Source: Cyrtodaria siliqua (Eukaryota > Mollusca > Bivalvia > Adapedonta > Hiatellidae). Taken from it: a stretch of DNA of 64,000 nucleotides. The notes under the pieces are model-generated. The model searched no databases. It was not told the DNA's origin and saw only the letters and a program-made list of their open reading frames with translations. Below are positions 24,070 to 35,319 of this stretch, in pieces. The stretch covers positions 124,001-188,000 of the forward strand of contig JAWPHD010001222.1 of NCBI GenBank assembly GCA_037043455.1. The letters run 5' to 3'. Numbering within the stretch: position 1 is the stretch's first letter; every line of letters starts with the position of its first letter. The translations under genes were made by a program, and so were the position numbers.

Positions 24070-24928
24070 CTATCGTTTAACTTAGTAAATCACTGAACAC
24101 AACGGATACTACCGCATAAACATTTTTCAGCATTATAGTTATTATTTTATTTAATAACGGTGAATTGCCTCGCGGAACCTGTTATGGTGAGACCGCACGG
24201 GGTGATGGACGTGCAAAGTTGGGATATCGATATATGTTAATACACAATACAACACTACTGTTTATATAAATCACAATGGTCGGCGTGAGTCACTTAGTTT
24301 GAACTCATGTGTCCTACATTTGCAGTGAATTCTTACTTCTATAGCTTAACTCCCTTTGTAAATGAACGTATTCATATACTCAGTAGAGTCCATGTTTAGT
24401 TAATAACAGATCAAATGCCAATGTGAAATGTTTCTAAAATGGATGGTGATCCGTCAGTGAGATCAAATATACCGCTGTAATACTATTTTATGCATATGCT
24501 TTATATAAGTTTACCAAGAGTTGTTGGTACAATTTATAGTGATTTCACAGTGACATTGTGAATATTGCGTCGCTTCATTGTTTTCCTTGCAAATTTAGTG
24601 TATTTTAGTATCTAAACTTCAAAAAGAGAGGTTATAATGTATGGTGTTCGAACGGACATAATATTCAAAATAGTGTGTAATTTTTATACTTATATTTTAT
24701 TTTCATATTATATTTCAAAAGAAACTATGCTGCTAGCGCATTATGGCAATTCACAGTGACAACTATAGTTTTGCTTTCATATTAGTTCATATATAATTTG
24801 TTATTTCCCAAAAAATTATCTCTCTCATTTTAGCTGATTTAAGAGTTCAATGTATATCGACGGTATTATACTAGTTTCATGCAAAATTAAATGTGTAAAA
24901 AAAACATTTAGGGTGATTTCATTTGACA
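24070..24928 (+). other. LINE inter-ORF region
   Basis: No coding signal. Unusually long spacer for a bicistronic LINE, so later insertions are likely. Confidence 0.4.
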
Positions 24929-25125
24929 TATATGTATATATAGTAACAACTCAACTGCATATATGTATATATAGTAACAACTCAACTACATAAATGTATA
25001 TATAGTAACTGCATATATGTATATATAGTAACAACTCAACTGCATATATGTATATATAGTAACAACTCAACTGCATATATGTATATATAGTAACAACTCA
25101 ACTGCATATATGTAATTTTACTTTT
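24929..25125. repeat. 31-bp minisatellite
   Basis: About six copies of a unit joining 'gcatatatgtatatatag' to 'taacaactcaact', one copy shortened. Lies between the two LINE frames. Confidence 0.9.
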
Positions 25126-25682
25126 GTTTGTTGGTGTGCTGCTTACCTTAAACATAATCCTTGTACATGTGTGTATATGCATATACTTAATAACCTACTT
25201 TCTTCTCACATATCCTTATCATGTTATTTAGTCTTTCTTTTTTTTCACTGTTTTTTGTTTCCTTTCGTTAGGGATGACACATGGGGATCGGGTACAGTAT
25301 CCGCGATATGCGCATGGAAACAACACATTTTGCTATACCGGAAACAAAAATGCGTTCGTGTTGTTTACTCTGCTATTTCTGTTATTACTATTAAGGATAT
25401 CATGAAGACAATTAGCAATGGCATAGTGGCCAACATGAAATCGTTTCATATTCCAATACTGCTTACAACATTGGTCCTGATATCGATCTACAAAGAAGAC
25501 ATCAGTCCCTTTGCCGTACTGTACCGTATCAAACAACAAAACGAGATATCACACGAATTCAAAACTATCAGTTTATGATAAGACGATATTAAGTGGACAA
25601 TATAAAATGTTCAATTCGCTTAGTTATCAATTTATATTGTACAGTCACTGCAACATGGTTTACGATACTACTGATACTTGCG

Positions 25683-25709
25683 GGAGACGTACAACCAAAC
25701 CCTGGTCCA
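25683..25709 (+). other. 2A-like peptide motif GDVQPNPGP
   Basis: Matches the NPGP core of 2A ribosome-skip sequences but has Gln where the canonical motif usually has Glu. The preceding residues are hydrophobic, so the leader could also act as a signal sequence. The translational break would fall between Gly and the last Pro. Confidence 0.75.
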
Positions 25710-25857
25710 TCTACCCTATCAAACTCCAGTTTGACGTCACAATCTTCCTTCTCAATCGATTCACTAAGCCTTACAAGACTTTAGTCTTTTGTCCACTATA
25801 ATGTTCAGAGCATTTTTCATAAACTCGATATTTTACGGACAGAGCTAAGTGTGGTTT

Positions 25858-25907
25858 ACTGTCCTCCTTGAATGCTACTTTCCCTGTCCGATCTTTTTAT
25901 ATTTCTT
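25858..25907 (+). mobile_element. 50-bp retroelement 3'-end micro-insertion
   Basis: Identical over 50 bp to 38686-38735, the 3' end of the RT element inside the Polinton. It splits the endonuclease reading frame between 'ILRTELS' and 'ILAF', and shows what an extremely 5'-truncated copy looks like. Confidence 0.8.
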
Positions 25908-27267
25908 GACATACTAGCCTTTTCTGAAATTGGCTAAACCAAACTACACTTGATAATGACCTTACGTGTGATGCCTACTCAGCTCCTGAGAGAAAAGATC
26001 GCCCTGTAGATAGTCATGGTGGCGTTATGCTCTATATAAAAAATTCTATACATTACAAACGTAGGCATGATCTTGAACCGATGGGAATTGAATGTATATG
26101 GGTTGAAATCTTCATGAAACAGAAACGCATTCTCTTCGGGTTGTTTTACAGACCACCAAATGCAGACAGCATCCATAATTCCACTATTGAAAATTCAATA
26201 CACCTTGCAGTCGATACGAACATTAACGACATAATTATTACCGGTGATTTTAATTTTAATCTTAACAATGCTAATTCCTGTCGGCAAATAACGTCAATGT
26301 GTGAACAGTTCTCATTACACCAATGCATAAATGAACCAACTAACTTCACAGAAAATTAATCTTCAACAATCGACATTATTTTGGTTAATAATAAAGACAA
26401 TGTATTGCTAAGCGGTGTTGGGGACCCCTTTTTACAACAAGATGTTCGTTATCACTGTCCAATATTTGGTATTCTTAACTTTAAAAAGAACCATTATGAA
26501 ATCGTTTACACGGCATATCTGGTATTACGATAAAGGGGATTATGATACGTTAAGGCAGATGGCCCTAAATACCGACTATGCATTACGACAATGATATTCT
26601 ATGCATTACGACAATGATATTAATGTCCACACAAACAATATAACGGAACATATAATACACATATCAAAACAATGTATTCCAAATAAATTAGTTCGAATCA
26701 AGCCAAACGATCTTCCATGGATCACTAACCCTAGTAAATGCTTGATTAGAAAACGCACGCGAGCCTATCGAAAAGCTGAACGAATCAATACACCGGCGCA
26801 GTGGGCGAAATTTCGAAAACTTAGAAACGAAGCAATTGACTTTATTCGGAAAAACAAAGTTGTCCATCTTCAACAATTGTCTGAAAAACTTAAAACTGAA
26901 AATCGATCTTCTAAAAACTGGTGGTCAACGTTGAAATATTTTATGTTTTCAAATCGCAAGGAATCTGTTCCCCAGTTACACTCAAACGATTCTATTTTTA
27001 CCAATGACTTTGACAAAGCAAACTTATTGAATGATTTTTTAGAGATCAAACTCTTATGAATGACGATAATGCTCAAATTCCCGTCTTACCTACTGTAAAC
27101 GACTCGAACCTAAGTTCCATTACACTATGTCCTCTTGAAGTAAAACAAATTTTAGAAACCCTAGCCTTAGGAAAAGCTGTAGGTCTGAAAACACTTCTAT
27201 TTGGAGATCAAACTGTATCGTACGATACAAACATTCTTATATTCGGTGCGGTACACAATTATATTAA

Positions 27268-27736
27268 AGGGACACTGTCCGTAAGCAAGCAGATATTGAG
27301 CATAACAAAATAACTGGCTGACTTTTATTCAGTGAAATGTATACATGAAAACATGAGGATTAAAAAAGTTTTAATTATTATATGTAAATAAAGTGGGACC
27401 CACAATATTTACCTTTTCTGCGATCACGTGACTTCCATTAGCGCATTAGGTTTTGACCACAGTATGTATTGCGGAATATGTATAGCCCGCTTAGCTCAGT
27501 CAGGAGCTTTGTCGACCACTTTACGCTCACGCACACTATTATTACGGCGAGTGTAATTTTAGTTTGGGCTGCGAGTTCAAACGCACGTAGCGGATTTACT
27601 TTTTTTTGTACCGCGATTGAATTCCGTTAAACAATCTTGCTTTTAATTAGTAAATATTCAATAATGTTTATTGTGTAATGTTTGCGAACATAATTATTGT
27701 GTGTTTTATAAGCTAAAAGTTACGGACAGTGTCCCT
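27268..27736. mobile_element. TTAA-flanked MITE with tRNA-like core
   Basis: TTAA on both sides (27264-27267, 27737-27740). Termini are perfect inverted repeats AGGGACACTGTCCGTAA. The middle contains 'GCCCGCTTAGCTCAGTCAGG', a tRNA D-arm/box A look-alike, and a weaker T-arm-like 'GAGTTCAAACGC' about 85 bp further. piggyBac-type target choice. Lies just downstream of the LINE ORF2 break. Confidence 0.85.
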
Positions 27737-27740
27737 TTAA

Positions 27741-28019
27741 AAACTCAAAACGTTTTAACTAGTAGATCGATTTCTTTCTTTTGTTGAATTCCCAAATCAA
27801 CTACACCCCCATTCCCTGTGTCGCCCCAAACTCCCTTTTTTTATTTATTTTTTTATTTACAATGGAGATTTATAAATAAATATTAATAACAATTAAATGT
27901 ATTTGCAGAATCTATTCATTTAATTTTTAGTCTGTTTGAATTTCGTATTTTTCAAGTTACTTTCTATTTTTCCGTTTTGTTACTTTTTATTATTTCAATT
28001 ATATCTAGGCATTATTCTA

Positions 28020-28020
<1 letters not shown>
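27741..28020. other. Non-coding AT-rich DNA
   Basis: Nothing recognised; LINE sequence does not obviously resume after the MITE. Confidence 0.4.

Positions 28021-28052
<32 letters not shown>
28021..28052. repeat. (TA)n microsatellite
   Basis: Pure TA dinucleotide run. Confidence 0.9.
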
Positions 28053-28054
<2 letters not shown>

Positions 28055-28289
28055 AAGAACTTACAAACATTTTTTTTTTACACTAAGTAATTTAAGTTCT
28101 CATACTTCAAGAATGTATATTGTGAAAATATCTAATTATTGCTGTTTACTATGCCATCAATTGTGTACTATTAATATCATACCTAGGAGAAGAACATCAT
28201 AAGTATCTTGCTTTCGTTCTAATCCTTTTTCTTCTACTGTGTACACATATCAGTTGTAAAAAGCTTGTGAAATAAAATACGTTTAAACC

Positions 28290-28985
28290 AAACAAAATGG
28301 CAGTCGAACATATAAATTACTGCAAGTTCCCCAAGTTGTACCCATGTACAGGGGCTCGTTTACGCAGGAGGACAAAACCCGTTTGATATATGTTGTGCCT
28401 TGAGTCCCTAAATGACCATACCAAATCATTTAAGATTATTCAGAATAATTGTCATTTCAAACATCGGCGTGCCGCAGCCGGGAATTGAACCTCGGACCTC
28501 TTGCTTACCGGGCAAGTATGCTCCCCATTACACCACCACACCATCCGATATTTGAACGGCAATTATGATTTTGATGTAGTATTTTAAACTTACAGAGCTC
28601 CAATATGTTTTTATTTCACACAAGTACTCTGTTGCGTCTAAATTGCATACCAAATTAGAATAAAATGCATTCACATTTGGACGACATATGCAATCGTGTG
28701 TGTGTGTTTTACACGATTACCCCCTATGGGTCCCCAAAATACGAAAATGTATTGTGCATCTCCACATCCTTAACTAAGAAATACACCACACACGAACTTG
28801 AAATATCAAAGGGTATAGAGGGATTTAGCGTCACAAGGCGGAAATTCCGTAATAGTAAATTACTGCAAGCTTCACAAGTTGTACCCCTGTAGAGGGACCC
28901 TTTATGCAGATGGTCAAAACTCGTTTAATATATATATTGTGCATCGAGTCCATAAATAACCATACCGAAATTGAATCATAACCAT
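28290..28985. repeat. Imperfect tandem duplication (~560-bp spacing)
   Basis: 'ttactgcaag...ttgtaccc...' and 'attcacatttggac...gattacc' blocks at 28316 and 28666 recur at 28858 and 28983. A SINE sits between the first pair. Confidence 0.65.
28465..28556 (-). mobile_element. tRNA-like SINE head (Thr/Gly-like arm pattern)
   Basis: On the minus strand 'GGTGTAATGGGGAGCA' (box A-like), an anticodon-like stem CTTGC/GCAAG, and box B 'GGTTCAATTCC' with one change. The fold is tRNA-like, but the loop lacks U33 and the repeat context argues for a SINE rather than a working tRNA gene. Confidence 0.55.
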
Positions 28986-29095
28986 TCGCATTTGGACAAG
29001 ATATGCATTGTTTGTTTTTGACCGATTACCACCTATGGGGACCCAGTGGGCGAAGCCAAAATCCGAGATATTATTGCGCATCTAAGAAAAACGAC

Positions 29096-29775
29096 ATAAC
29101 ATGATTTGACACTTTATCCCAACTAGATTCAAATCCAGCCGATCTCCAAGGAAGCACAAGGACGCCTCCAGCCAAATGGCCAACTTATTTTCAAATTTAG
29201 CAGGTCTCTAGGTAAAGGTCCGTGGGTGCTTACAGCCAGATGTTAAACTAGATTTCAAAATAAGTTGCTATTAGGGCAGGATCGCTTTATCACAATAAAC
29301 AAATCAAGCCTGGGTGAAATTAAACTGGCTAAATGCTGTCAATACGTGAAAACAAGCCGGCAGTCAATAATGATAAACCAGGGCTCTGCTTATCCCAATA
29401 AGTAACATTTTAATATAGCCCCACGGGATAAAGTTAGCATTCTTGCAACGCCTCATGATCTATCAGCCCGAACTGATGCGATTAAACAAAGTCAGAGGGA
29501 ATTGAGCCTTATTTTCTTGCAAGCATATATTTCACATTTCAAATCGAGAAGTTATTCCCTGTTTTCATCAAGATTTTTAAGATAATAATCCATTTCCGAT
29601 TGTAATCGTTTTCGTTTATTAATTTGAATTTTTTTACTATCTAGAAAATCAGCACGAATCACATCATATTCTACTTGACCTAGCTTACCTAATAGCAATA
29701 GTTTTCGATATTTATTTTTTAACTCTTCAAGTTTTTCGCATGCCTTTTCTACACATTTGTGTTCCATGTATAATA
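29096..29775. repeat. Polinton left terminal inverted repeat
   Basis: Begins ATAACATGATTTGACAC and continues as the inverted copy of 44099-45234. It includes the small TIR gene. Compared with the right copy it lacks about 95 bp near 29520 and the MITE. Confidence 0.9.
29552..29767 (-). CDS. Small charged coiled-coil protein in the TIR
   Basis: Intact 71-codon frame with Met at 29767. Very rich in Lys, Glu and Leu ('KLEELKNKYRKLLLLGKLGQ', 'MDYYLKNLDENRE') and predicted helical. It lies in the terminal repeat, so a second copy exists at 44101, broken by a MITE. Together with its position just downstream of PolB, this suggests a small conserved element protein of unknown role. It is the only uninterrupted frame of the element. 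I do not recognise a family. Confidence 0.6.
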   Translation of the reverse strand: MEHKCVEKACEKLEELKNKYRKLLLLGKLGQVEYDVIRADFLDSKKIQINKRKRLQSEMDYYLKNLDENRE

Positions 29776-32624
29776 AGTAAAATATTATATTTGATTTTAA
29801 TTATTATTTATATGCTAGTTTATCTTGGCTATTGTCTAATATGTACCTTTTGTCATCATATGCGTGACAAGCTTTTTTCATTAATTTCATAGCTGCTCAG
29901 CTGTTTGTTAGATCTTATGGTGAGCTTCTGTTGCTGTGAATAAAATATTTTTGTAGTTATCATGCGTTATCTGTTTTTTGACAACACATTTTTTGATACC
30001 TTTGCATTTCTTTATCTCAGTATTATCAGTCAAAATGTAGGAGCTTGACTTACTCCTCAATCCAACAAACTCTACGATCACCGCACCACAGGCTTCGTCT
30101 TTCATTTTGCCAATAACTTTTTTGTTATTGTTAAAGTGATACTCACTTTTTGGATTATAATCACTGTTATCAAAAAGTTCTTTGTCTTTGTAAAGATCAG
30201 CATACACATATTTGTTCTAATTTCATAATACAGAGAATCAGTGTCAGTAAACAACAACTTAACATTTTCATTGTATTTGTTTTAGCATAATTGTAGTGGA
30301 AATCATACATCAAGTATTTTGTTAAGTCTAGAATACACATACCAACATAACAAGGGCGATTTAAGACAAGTCTTTCTTTCACCCTATTGATTGCAAACAA
30401 GTTTTCACTAAACATCTTAAAAGAAATAAACGACGGTTTTGCCGCATATTTCAAAAGGACTTCCTCGTCATGCGTCAGCTTAACATTAACTCTCTTTCTC
30501 AAGTTTTCCACTGTTTTAGCAAAACCGAATTATTCAAAAGCTTGAAGAAATCTTTTTCGAAAGCGTTTTTTCCTGCTGTCCTTTTTGTAGTATTAAAGTC
30601 GATATACACTTTCAACCATTGAGACTCAACAAACTGGAGTATCCTGTGTATCTTTTTTACTTTCAATCCCAAACTCTCATACAACTTTAAATTTCTATAA
30701 TGTGTAACATATCTTCCCTTATCCTTCAATGTAGTAACAAGTTTCCTTATTTTACTTGTGCCCAAATCAAACTTATTCTTCAAGTTCTTGCAGTAGTCAT
30801 CTTTTGTATTTAAACTTTCCGGAGCAAGAGGATAATCATTATGCGAGTCATGCAACTCTTCGGGATATTCAAGGTCACACTCAACAATATATTTTCAAAT
30901 TTATCGACCCATTTAAAATTACCAGTTGGTAGCGGTTGGCACATGGCCCACCCGTACAAGTTGTTAGCATCAAGACACATTATATACTTACTCTGTTTAC
31001 TACTATCATAGTTTTTCATATACTTATTATTAGCTTTTGAATATCTAGTCGAAATATAACTCACGCCGCCTCTCATCCTTTTCTCTACAAACAGATATTG
31101 ATCAATATCTGTAATCAAGTCAAGTTTAATCCTAGTCATTTTCAAACAGGCATCCCAAGCTAAACCGAGACTATTGAAGTAATGACAATAGGCTGTGAGC
31201 TAGTAGGAGAAACCCTCCCCCCTCCACCCCACAGGAGAAATTTTGTAGGCTACGATTTTCTGAAAGAACACACAGTAAGTTTCAAAATGAGATATGTGTG
31301 CCATCTGAGCGTTAGGACTTTAGTGAGTTTTGGGGGAAAACATTGCGTTTTTAGACGAAAATCGCCGAAATCTGGAATTGTTTCTTAGAAAAAGAATGGA
31401 ATATATTAGAACCAATTTGAATTGATGGAATCTTTCTCGGAACGCATCTCTACGTGTCCCACCATATAATGTATGGATTCGATACTTAAATATTGAGATT
31501 TGAGTATTTTTTTTAAAGAATTCAATAAAATCTCTGATTTCTGTAATACATTGGGGATATTTAACTAAAAATTAGAAAAATATCTAATACAATAGAAAAA
31601 ATAAGTATTGTAACCTTTTCATGCAGGGTAAGGTCCAGTGATTAAGTAGAAAAAATTCCAAACCTCATGATGTTTGGAAATGCCTTAATTTTGGGGCGAA
31701 AAATGTGTATTTTTGTCAAAAATCGCCGGAATCTGGAATTATTTTTTGAAATTAGTTTTGAACATAAACTTATCAAACTGAAGCAATAGAATGTTGCACA
31801 GCATACATATTCAAGTTTTTCCTGACACAATATATAACATGTGCTCAAATATTGGCATTTTAGGGCAAATTGGCATTTTAGGTCAAAATGTTGGATAAAA
31901 TGACAAAAATCACTGATTTCTGTAATCCACTGGGGGTATTGGGATAAATATAGAAACAAATTTAATATAACGAATAACGACACATTGTAATAATTTTGGA
32001 TAGAAAAAGGTCCAATAATTAAGTAGAAAAAAATCCCGAACGGTATGATGCTTGAAAATGCCTTAATTTTTAGGCGAAAAATGTGTATTTTTTGTCAAAA
32101 ATAGACGGAATCTGGAATTATTTTTGAAATAGTTTTAACATAAACTGATCAAATTGTAGTAATACAATGTTGCACAGCATACATATTCAAGTGTTTCCTT
32201 GCATCATATATAACATATCTGCTGAAATATGTTGGAAAAAAGGACTAAAATCACTTATTTATGCTATCCATTTGGGGTATTGGGTTAAAATCTAGAAAAA
32301 TGTATAATACCGGTACAATAGAAAAATAGACTGTAAGCTAGTAGGAGTAACCCTCACCTCAGGAGGAATTTTGTACACCCTACTTTTCTGAAAGCTTATT
32401 ATGTATAGAGCATTTTGGAATATGTACGTGTACCAACTGGCGACTTGGACTTACCATGTTACTGATGAATCATGAATTTATGAAGTAGTAATTAAAAATA
32501 ATGTAAACGTATACAGATAAAACTACCTACAAATAAGGGATCATATGGTAGCAATATGAACTATGTATATATGTAAATCAATAAATACACGCCAATGGGC
32601 TTGTAAAAAAGTTAATATATATAG

Positions 32625-34025
32625 GAAAATATTACCGGCATTGCGAACATGGTACATAGAGCTATATACAGTATACGTTATAAATAGAGAAATAGCGTTG
32701 AGCGACCCTCTGCGTATGGCCACTGGGCCGACCCATATATTTTGCGACACAACGGGACCGGTGGCCAGTCGATGGCAAAGGTCCCCAGTACATGTGGCAC
32801 TCGGTCGCAAGTCCATATTAGGGGAAGGCTACCCGAGTTCGAGTCTCGAACATGGCACAAGAGCTATATACAGTTATATAAAAGGATATATCGTTGAAAG
32901 AACTTCGGCCGACGGCCGCTGGGCCGACTTACAGATTGGGTGACACAACAGGATTGGTGGAAAGTTGTCGGCAAAGGTCCCGGCAACGCGTGGAATTCAA
33001 TCGCTAGGCTGTATCAGTGGGGAGGCTACCCGAGTTCGGGTCTCGAATCTCCTAACTCACTTAGAATTGAATTGAATTGAATGTTGTTTAACGGCTCATC
33101 AACACAGTATAGGTTATTTAGAGCCGCCCCAGAGAGAGGGGAAGGATACATAGGAATCCGGGAACCTGCCCTACTCTTATTATCGAATAGATTCCTATGG
33201 TTCTTTAACGTGCTCGGAGGATAGACCGACACACGGGACCGCCCGGTTTACGTCCCCATCCGTCGGACGGGGCTAAGGGAAAGTGTCTTGCCCAAGAACA
33301 CACCGACGGAACTCAGTGAGCTTTATACAGTATAGTTATATATGCATAGAAGAAATAGCGTTAAGCGACCCTCGGCCGATGCACCTATCCACATATTTTG
33401 TGACACAACGGGACCGGAGACCGGAGACCATGGGTCCCCGCAATGCGTGGTACTCGTTCCCTAGGCCAGAGTGAGGGCTACCCGAGTTCGAGTCTCGAAC
33501 ATGGCACATAGAGCTATATACAGTTATATAGAGGGAAATAGCGATGAACGACCTTCGGCCAATAGCCGATACGCCGACCCACATATTTTGTGACACAACG
33601 GGACCGGTGGTCAGCCGTCTGCAATGGTCCTCGCTACGCTTGGCACTCGGTCCCTAGGTGGTATCAGGGGAAGGCTACCTCAGTTCAGGTCTCGAACATG
33701 CCACCTAGAGCTATATAGTAAATAGAATTGAGCGAACCTCAGCCGACGGCCGCTGGGCCAACCCACAGGTGTTGTGACACAACGGTAACGGTGGTCAGCC
33801 GTCGGCAACGGTCCTCACTACGCGTGTCACTCAGTCCGTAGGTCGTATCAGGGGGAAGGCTTTCCGAGTTCGGGTCTCGAACATGGCACCTAAAGCTATA
33901 TACAGTATAGTTATATAGAGAGATATAGCCTTGAGCGACCCACAGCCGACGGCCGCTGGGCCGACACGCAGGTTTTGTGACTCAACGGGAACGGTGTCCA
34001 GCCTCGGCAAAGGTCTCGGAGTGGT
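32625..34025 (+). repeat. Satellite-like array, about six units of ~190-200 bp
   Basis: Each unit contains 'gagctatatacagt', 'gagcgaccctcggccgac', 'ttttgtgacacaacgggacc', 'ggcactcggtccctaggt' and 'ggctacccgagttcgagtct'. The last block holds the palindrome GTTCGAGTCTCGAAC, whose left half fits a pol III box B. One unit is interrupted at 33047-33320. Confidence 0.85.
33047..33320. mobile_element. Insertion in the satellite array
   Basis: Starts with (GAATT)n, then 'ggttatttagagccgcc', 'ttctttaacgtgctcggagg' and 'aagtgtcttgcccaagaaca'. The 'gttatttagagccgccc' piece also ends both tandem units at 16862-17488, so this is a dispersed repeat, possibly SINE-like. Confidence 0.6.
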
Positions 34026-35263
34026 ATATTATTGCACATTGGACTGCAGAAATGTTATGATATTTTTTTTCGTTCTTTCTATGCACTTTCAATTTTTCCC
34101 CAATACCTCAATGCATTACAGAAATCAGCGATTTTAGTCATTTTTTCAACATATAAATACTTGAGCATATATGTTATATCTGATACAATAAATGATATGG
34201 AAGTGTATAGTGTGCAACATGTTATTGCTTCAATTTGATAAGTTCATGTTCAAACTATTTTCAGTTCTAATATATTCCATTCTTTTTTTAAAAAATATTT
34301 CCAGATTTCGGCGATTTTCGTCTAAAAACGCAACGTTTCCCCCCAAAACTCACTAAAGCCCATGCAACGCTCAGATGGCACACATGTCTCATTTTGAAGC
34401 TTAATGTATGAAAATCATACCCTACAAAATACCCCCTGGGAGTGCGGGTGGGGTCTACAGCCAGCTAAAGAACTACAAGGATCTAATTTGTAATACACCC
34501 CACTTTTTTCGTATCCAATATTAAAACATATATTATTTTGTTTTTTTCTATTTTTGGGATTTGTTTTAATGTAAAGGAAATGTAATTCCACTGTAATCAA
34601 GATCAACAATGTGCTTTTTATACTTTGTTATTTTTTGGGGCTCTCTTGCAGCAGGAAATTTATATGCTATATGGCACCACCTGAAGCATTCATTGTCTTC
34701 TTCATTTTTTATATTTATTGAACCTTTTCTAGGATGTGAAAATTCTTCTGGTAACTTTAAATAAGAGCTGCCTCTCAAAGGCTTATACTTCACCCTGTTT
34801 ACATAATGCATATCTACTGATTCATTTACCCAGCCACTTCCCCATGAAAGCCAGCTCCCAATTCTGTCCATAATTGCATTAGTTGCAGTATCCAAAGCAT
34901 TTTTAATCTCGTTTTCGCCTAAGATTATTGTTGCCAAGGATGTAAAGTATGCTGTTTTGTATGTAGTTGCGAAAGTATCATCTTTGTTTCCAACCAATTT
35001 AGCGAAAGTCATTTTCAAAGTAACACTCAATTTAAAACCGCCCGTCCTTTTTAATTCCATCTTGAGGAATTCTGTCACTGTTTCTCGCGTCAGACGAAGC
35101 TGAGAGAGCGGATCTAATCTATCTACAATACCCACAAAGAAAACCTTACTATATTGCTTCGGGGATTTTTCAATTTCTTTCACACTCATTATATACTATT
35201 ATATAGATAAATAATATTTCTTTAAACCCTTATTAATTCATTAATTAATTTAACCCGAATTAA

Positions 35264-35264
35264 A

Positions 35265-35306
<42 letters not shown>
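35264..35306. repeat. Poly-C run, >40 bp
   Basis: Homopolymer inside a small minus-strand gene of the element. The length is probably unreliable. Confidence 0.85.
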
Positions 35307-35319
35307 ACCTTCAATAACT

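Larger units (their letters stand above)
25593..27190 (+). pseudogene. Non-LTR retrotransposon ORF2: 2A-like leader + APE endonuclease, RT missing
   Basis: Broken ORF2. The first frame (25593-25784) has a hydrophobic stretch then 'LLILAGDVQPNPGP', a 2A-like ribosome-skipping motif. After a stop come endonuclease/exonuclease/phosphatase-fold blocks: 'HYNVQSIFHKLD', 'GVMLYIKN', 'LFGLFYRPPN', 'IITGDFNFN', 'STIDIILVNN' and 'YHCPI' (metal and phosphate-binding residues of APE-type LINE endonucleases). A linker region follows (26601-27055, 'NWWSTLKYF') and then 'CPLEVKQILETLALGKAVG', where the RT domain would begin. The RT is absent. Stops, frameshifts and a 50-bp foreign insert (25858-25907) confirm it is dead. 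Resembles the CR1-type clade. Confidence 0.8.
31183..34463. mobile_element. 3.3-kb long-inverted-repeat element inside PolB
   Basis: The left end (31183-31620: 'gtgtgccatctgagcgtt', 'ttttagacgaaaatcgccga', 'aaagaatggaatatattaga') is the inverted copy of 34030-34463. Two further direct copies of this arm follow (about 31625-31990 and 31995-32330), with a piece of the terminus repeated at 32331. The core (32625-34025) is a tandem array. No transposase frame is visible. The layout (repeat arms around a tandem core) recalls the oyster 'pearl'-type miniature elements by analogy only. Confidence 0.75.
29804..35189 (-). pseudogene. Protein-primed family B DNA polymerase (PolB), broken
   Basis: Replicative polymerase of the element, read leftwards. 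The N-terminal part (34566-35189) carries the conserved 'DNECFRWCHIAYKF' and 'LDYSGITFP' blocks, continuing after a frameshift to about 34465. A 3.3-kb insertion then separates it from the catalytic half. Resuming at about 31180 are 'LGLAWDACLKM', motif A 'DANNLYGWAM', motif B 'KLLNNSV', motif C 'FTDTDSLYY' and the C-terminal 'AYDDKRYIL', with the stop at 29804. The exonuclease domain (several hundred residues in this family) is missing on both sides of the insertion, so it was deleted. At least four frameshifts. Matches the DNA_pol_B_2 type. Confidence 0.92.

Noticed and set aside
25171..25578. 135-codon hydrophobic frame before LINE ORF2
   Set aside because: Lies in the LINE spacer. Another frame of the same DNA also reads as hydrophobic, so no firm gene; could be a decayed leader.
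28465..28556. Functional tRNA gene
   Set aside because: Box A/B and arms present, but loop lacks U33 and the unit sits in duplicated repeat DNA; treated as SINE.
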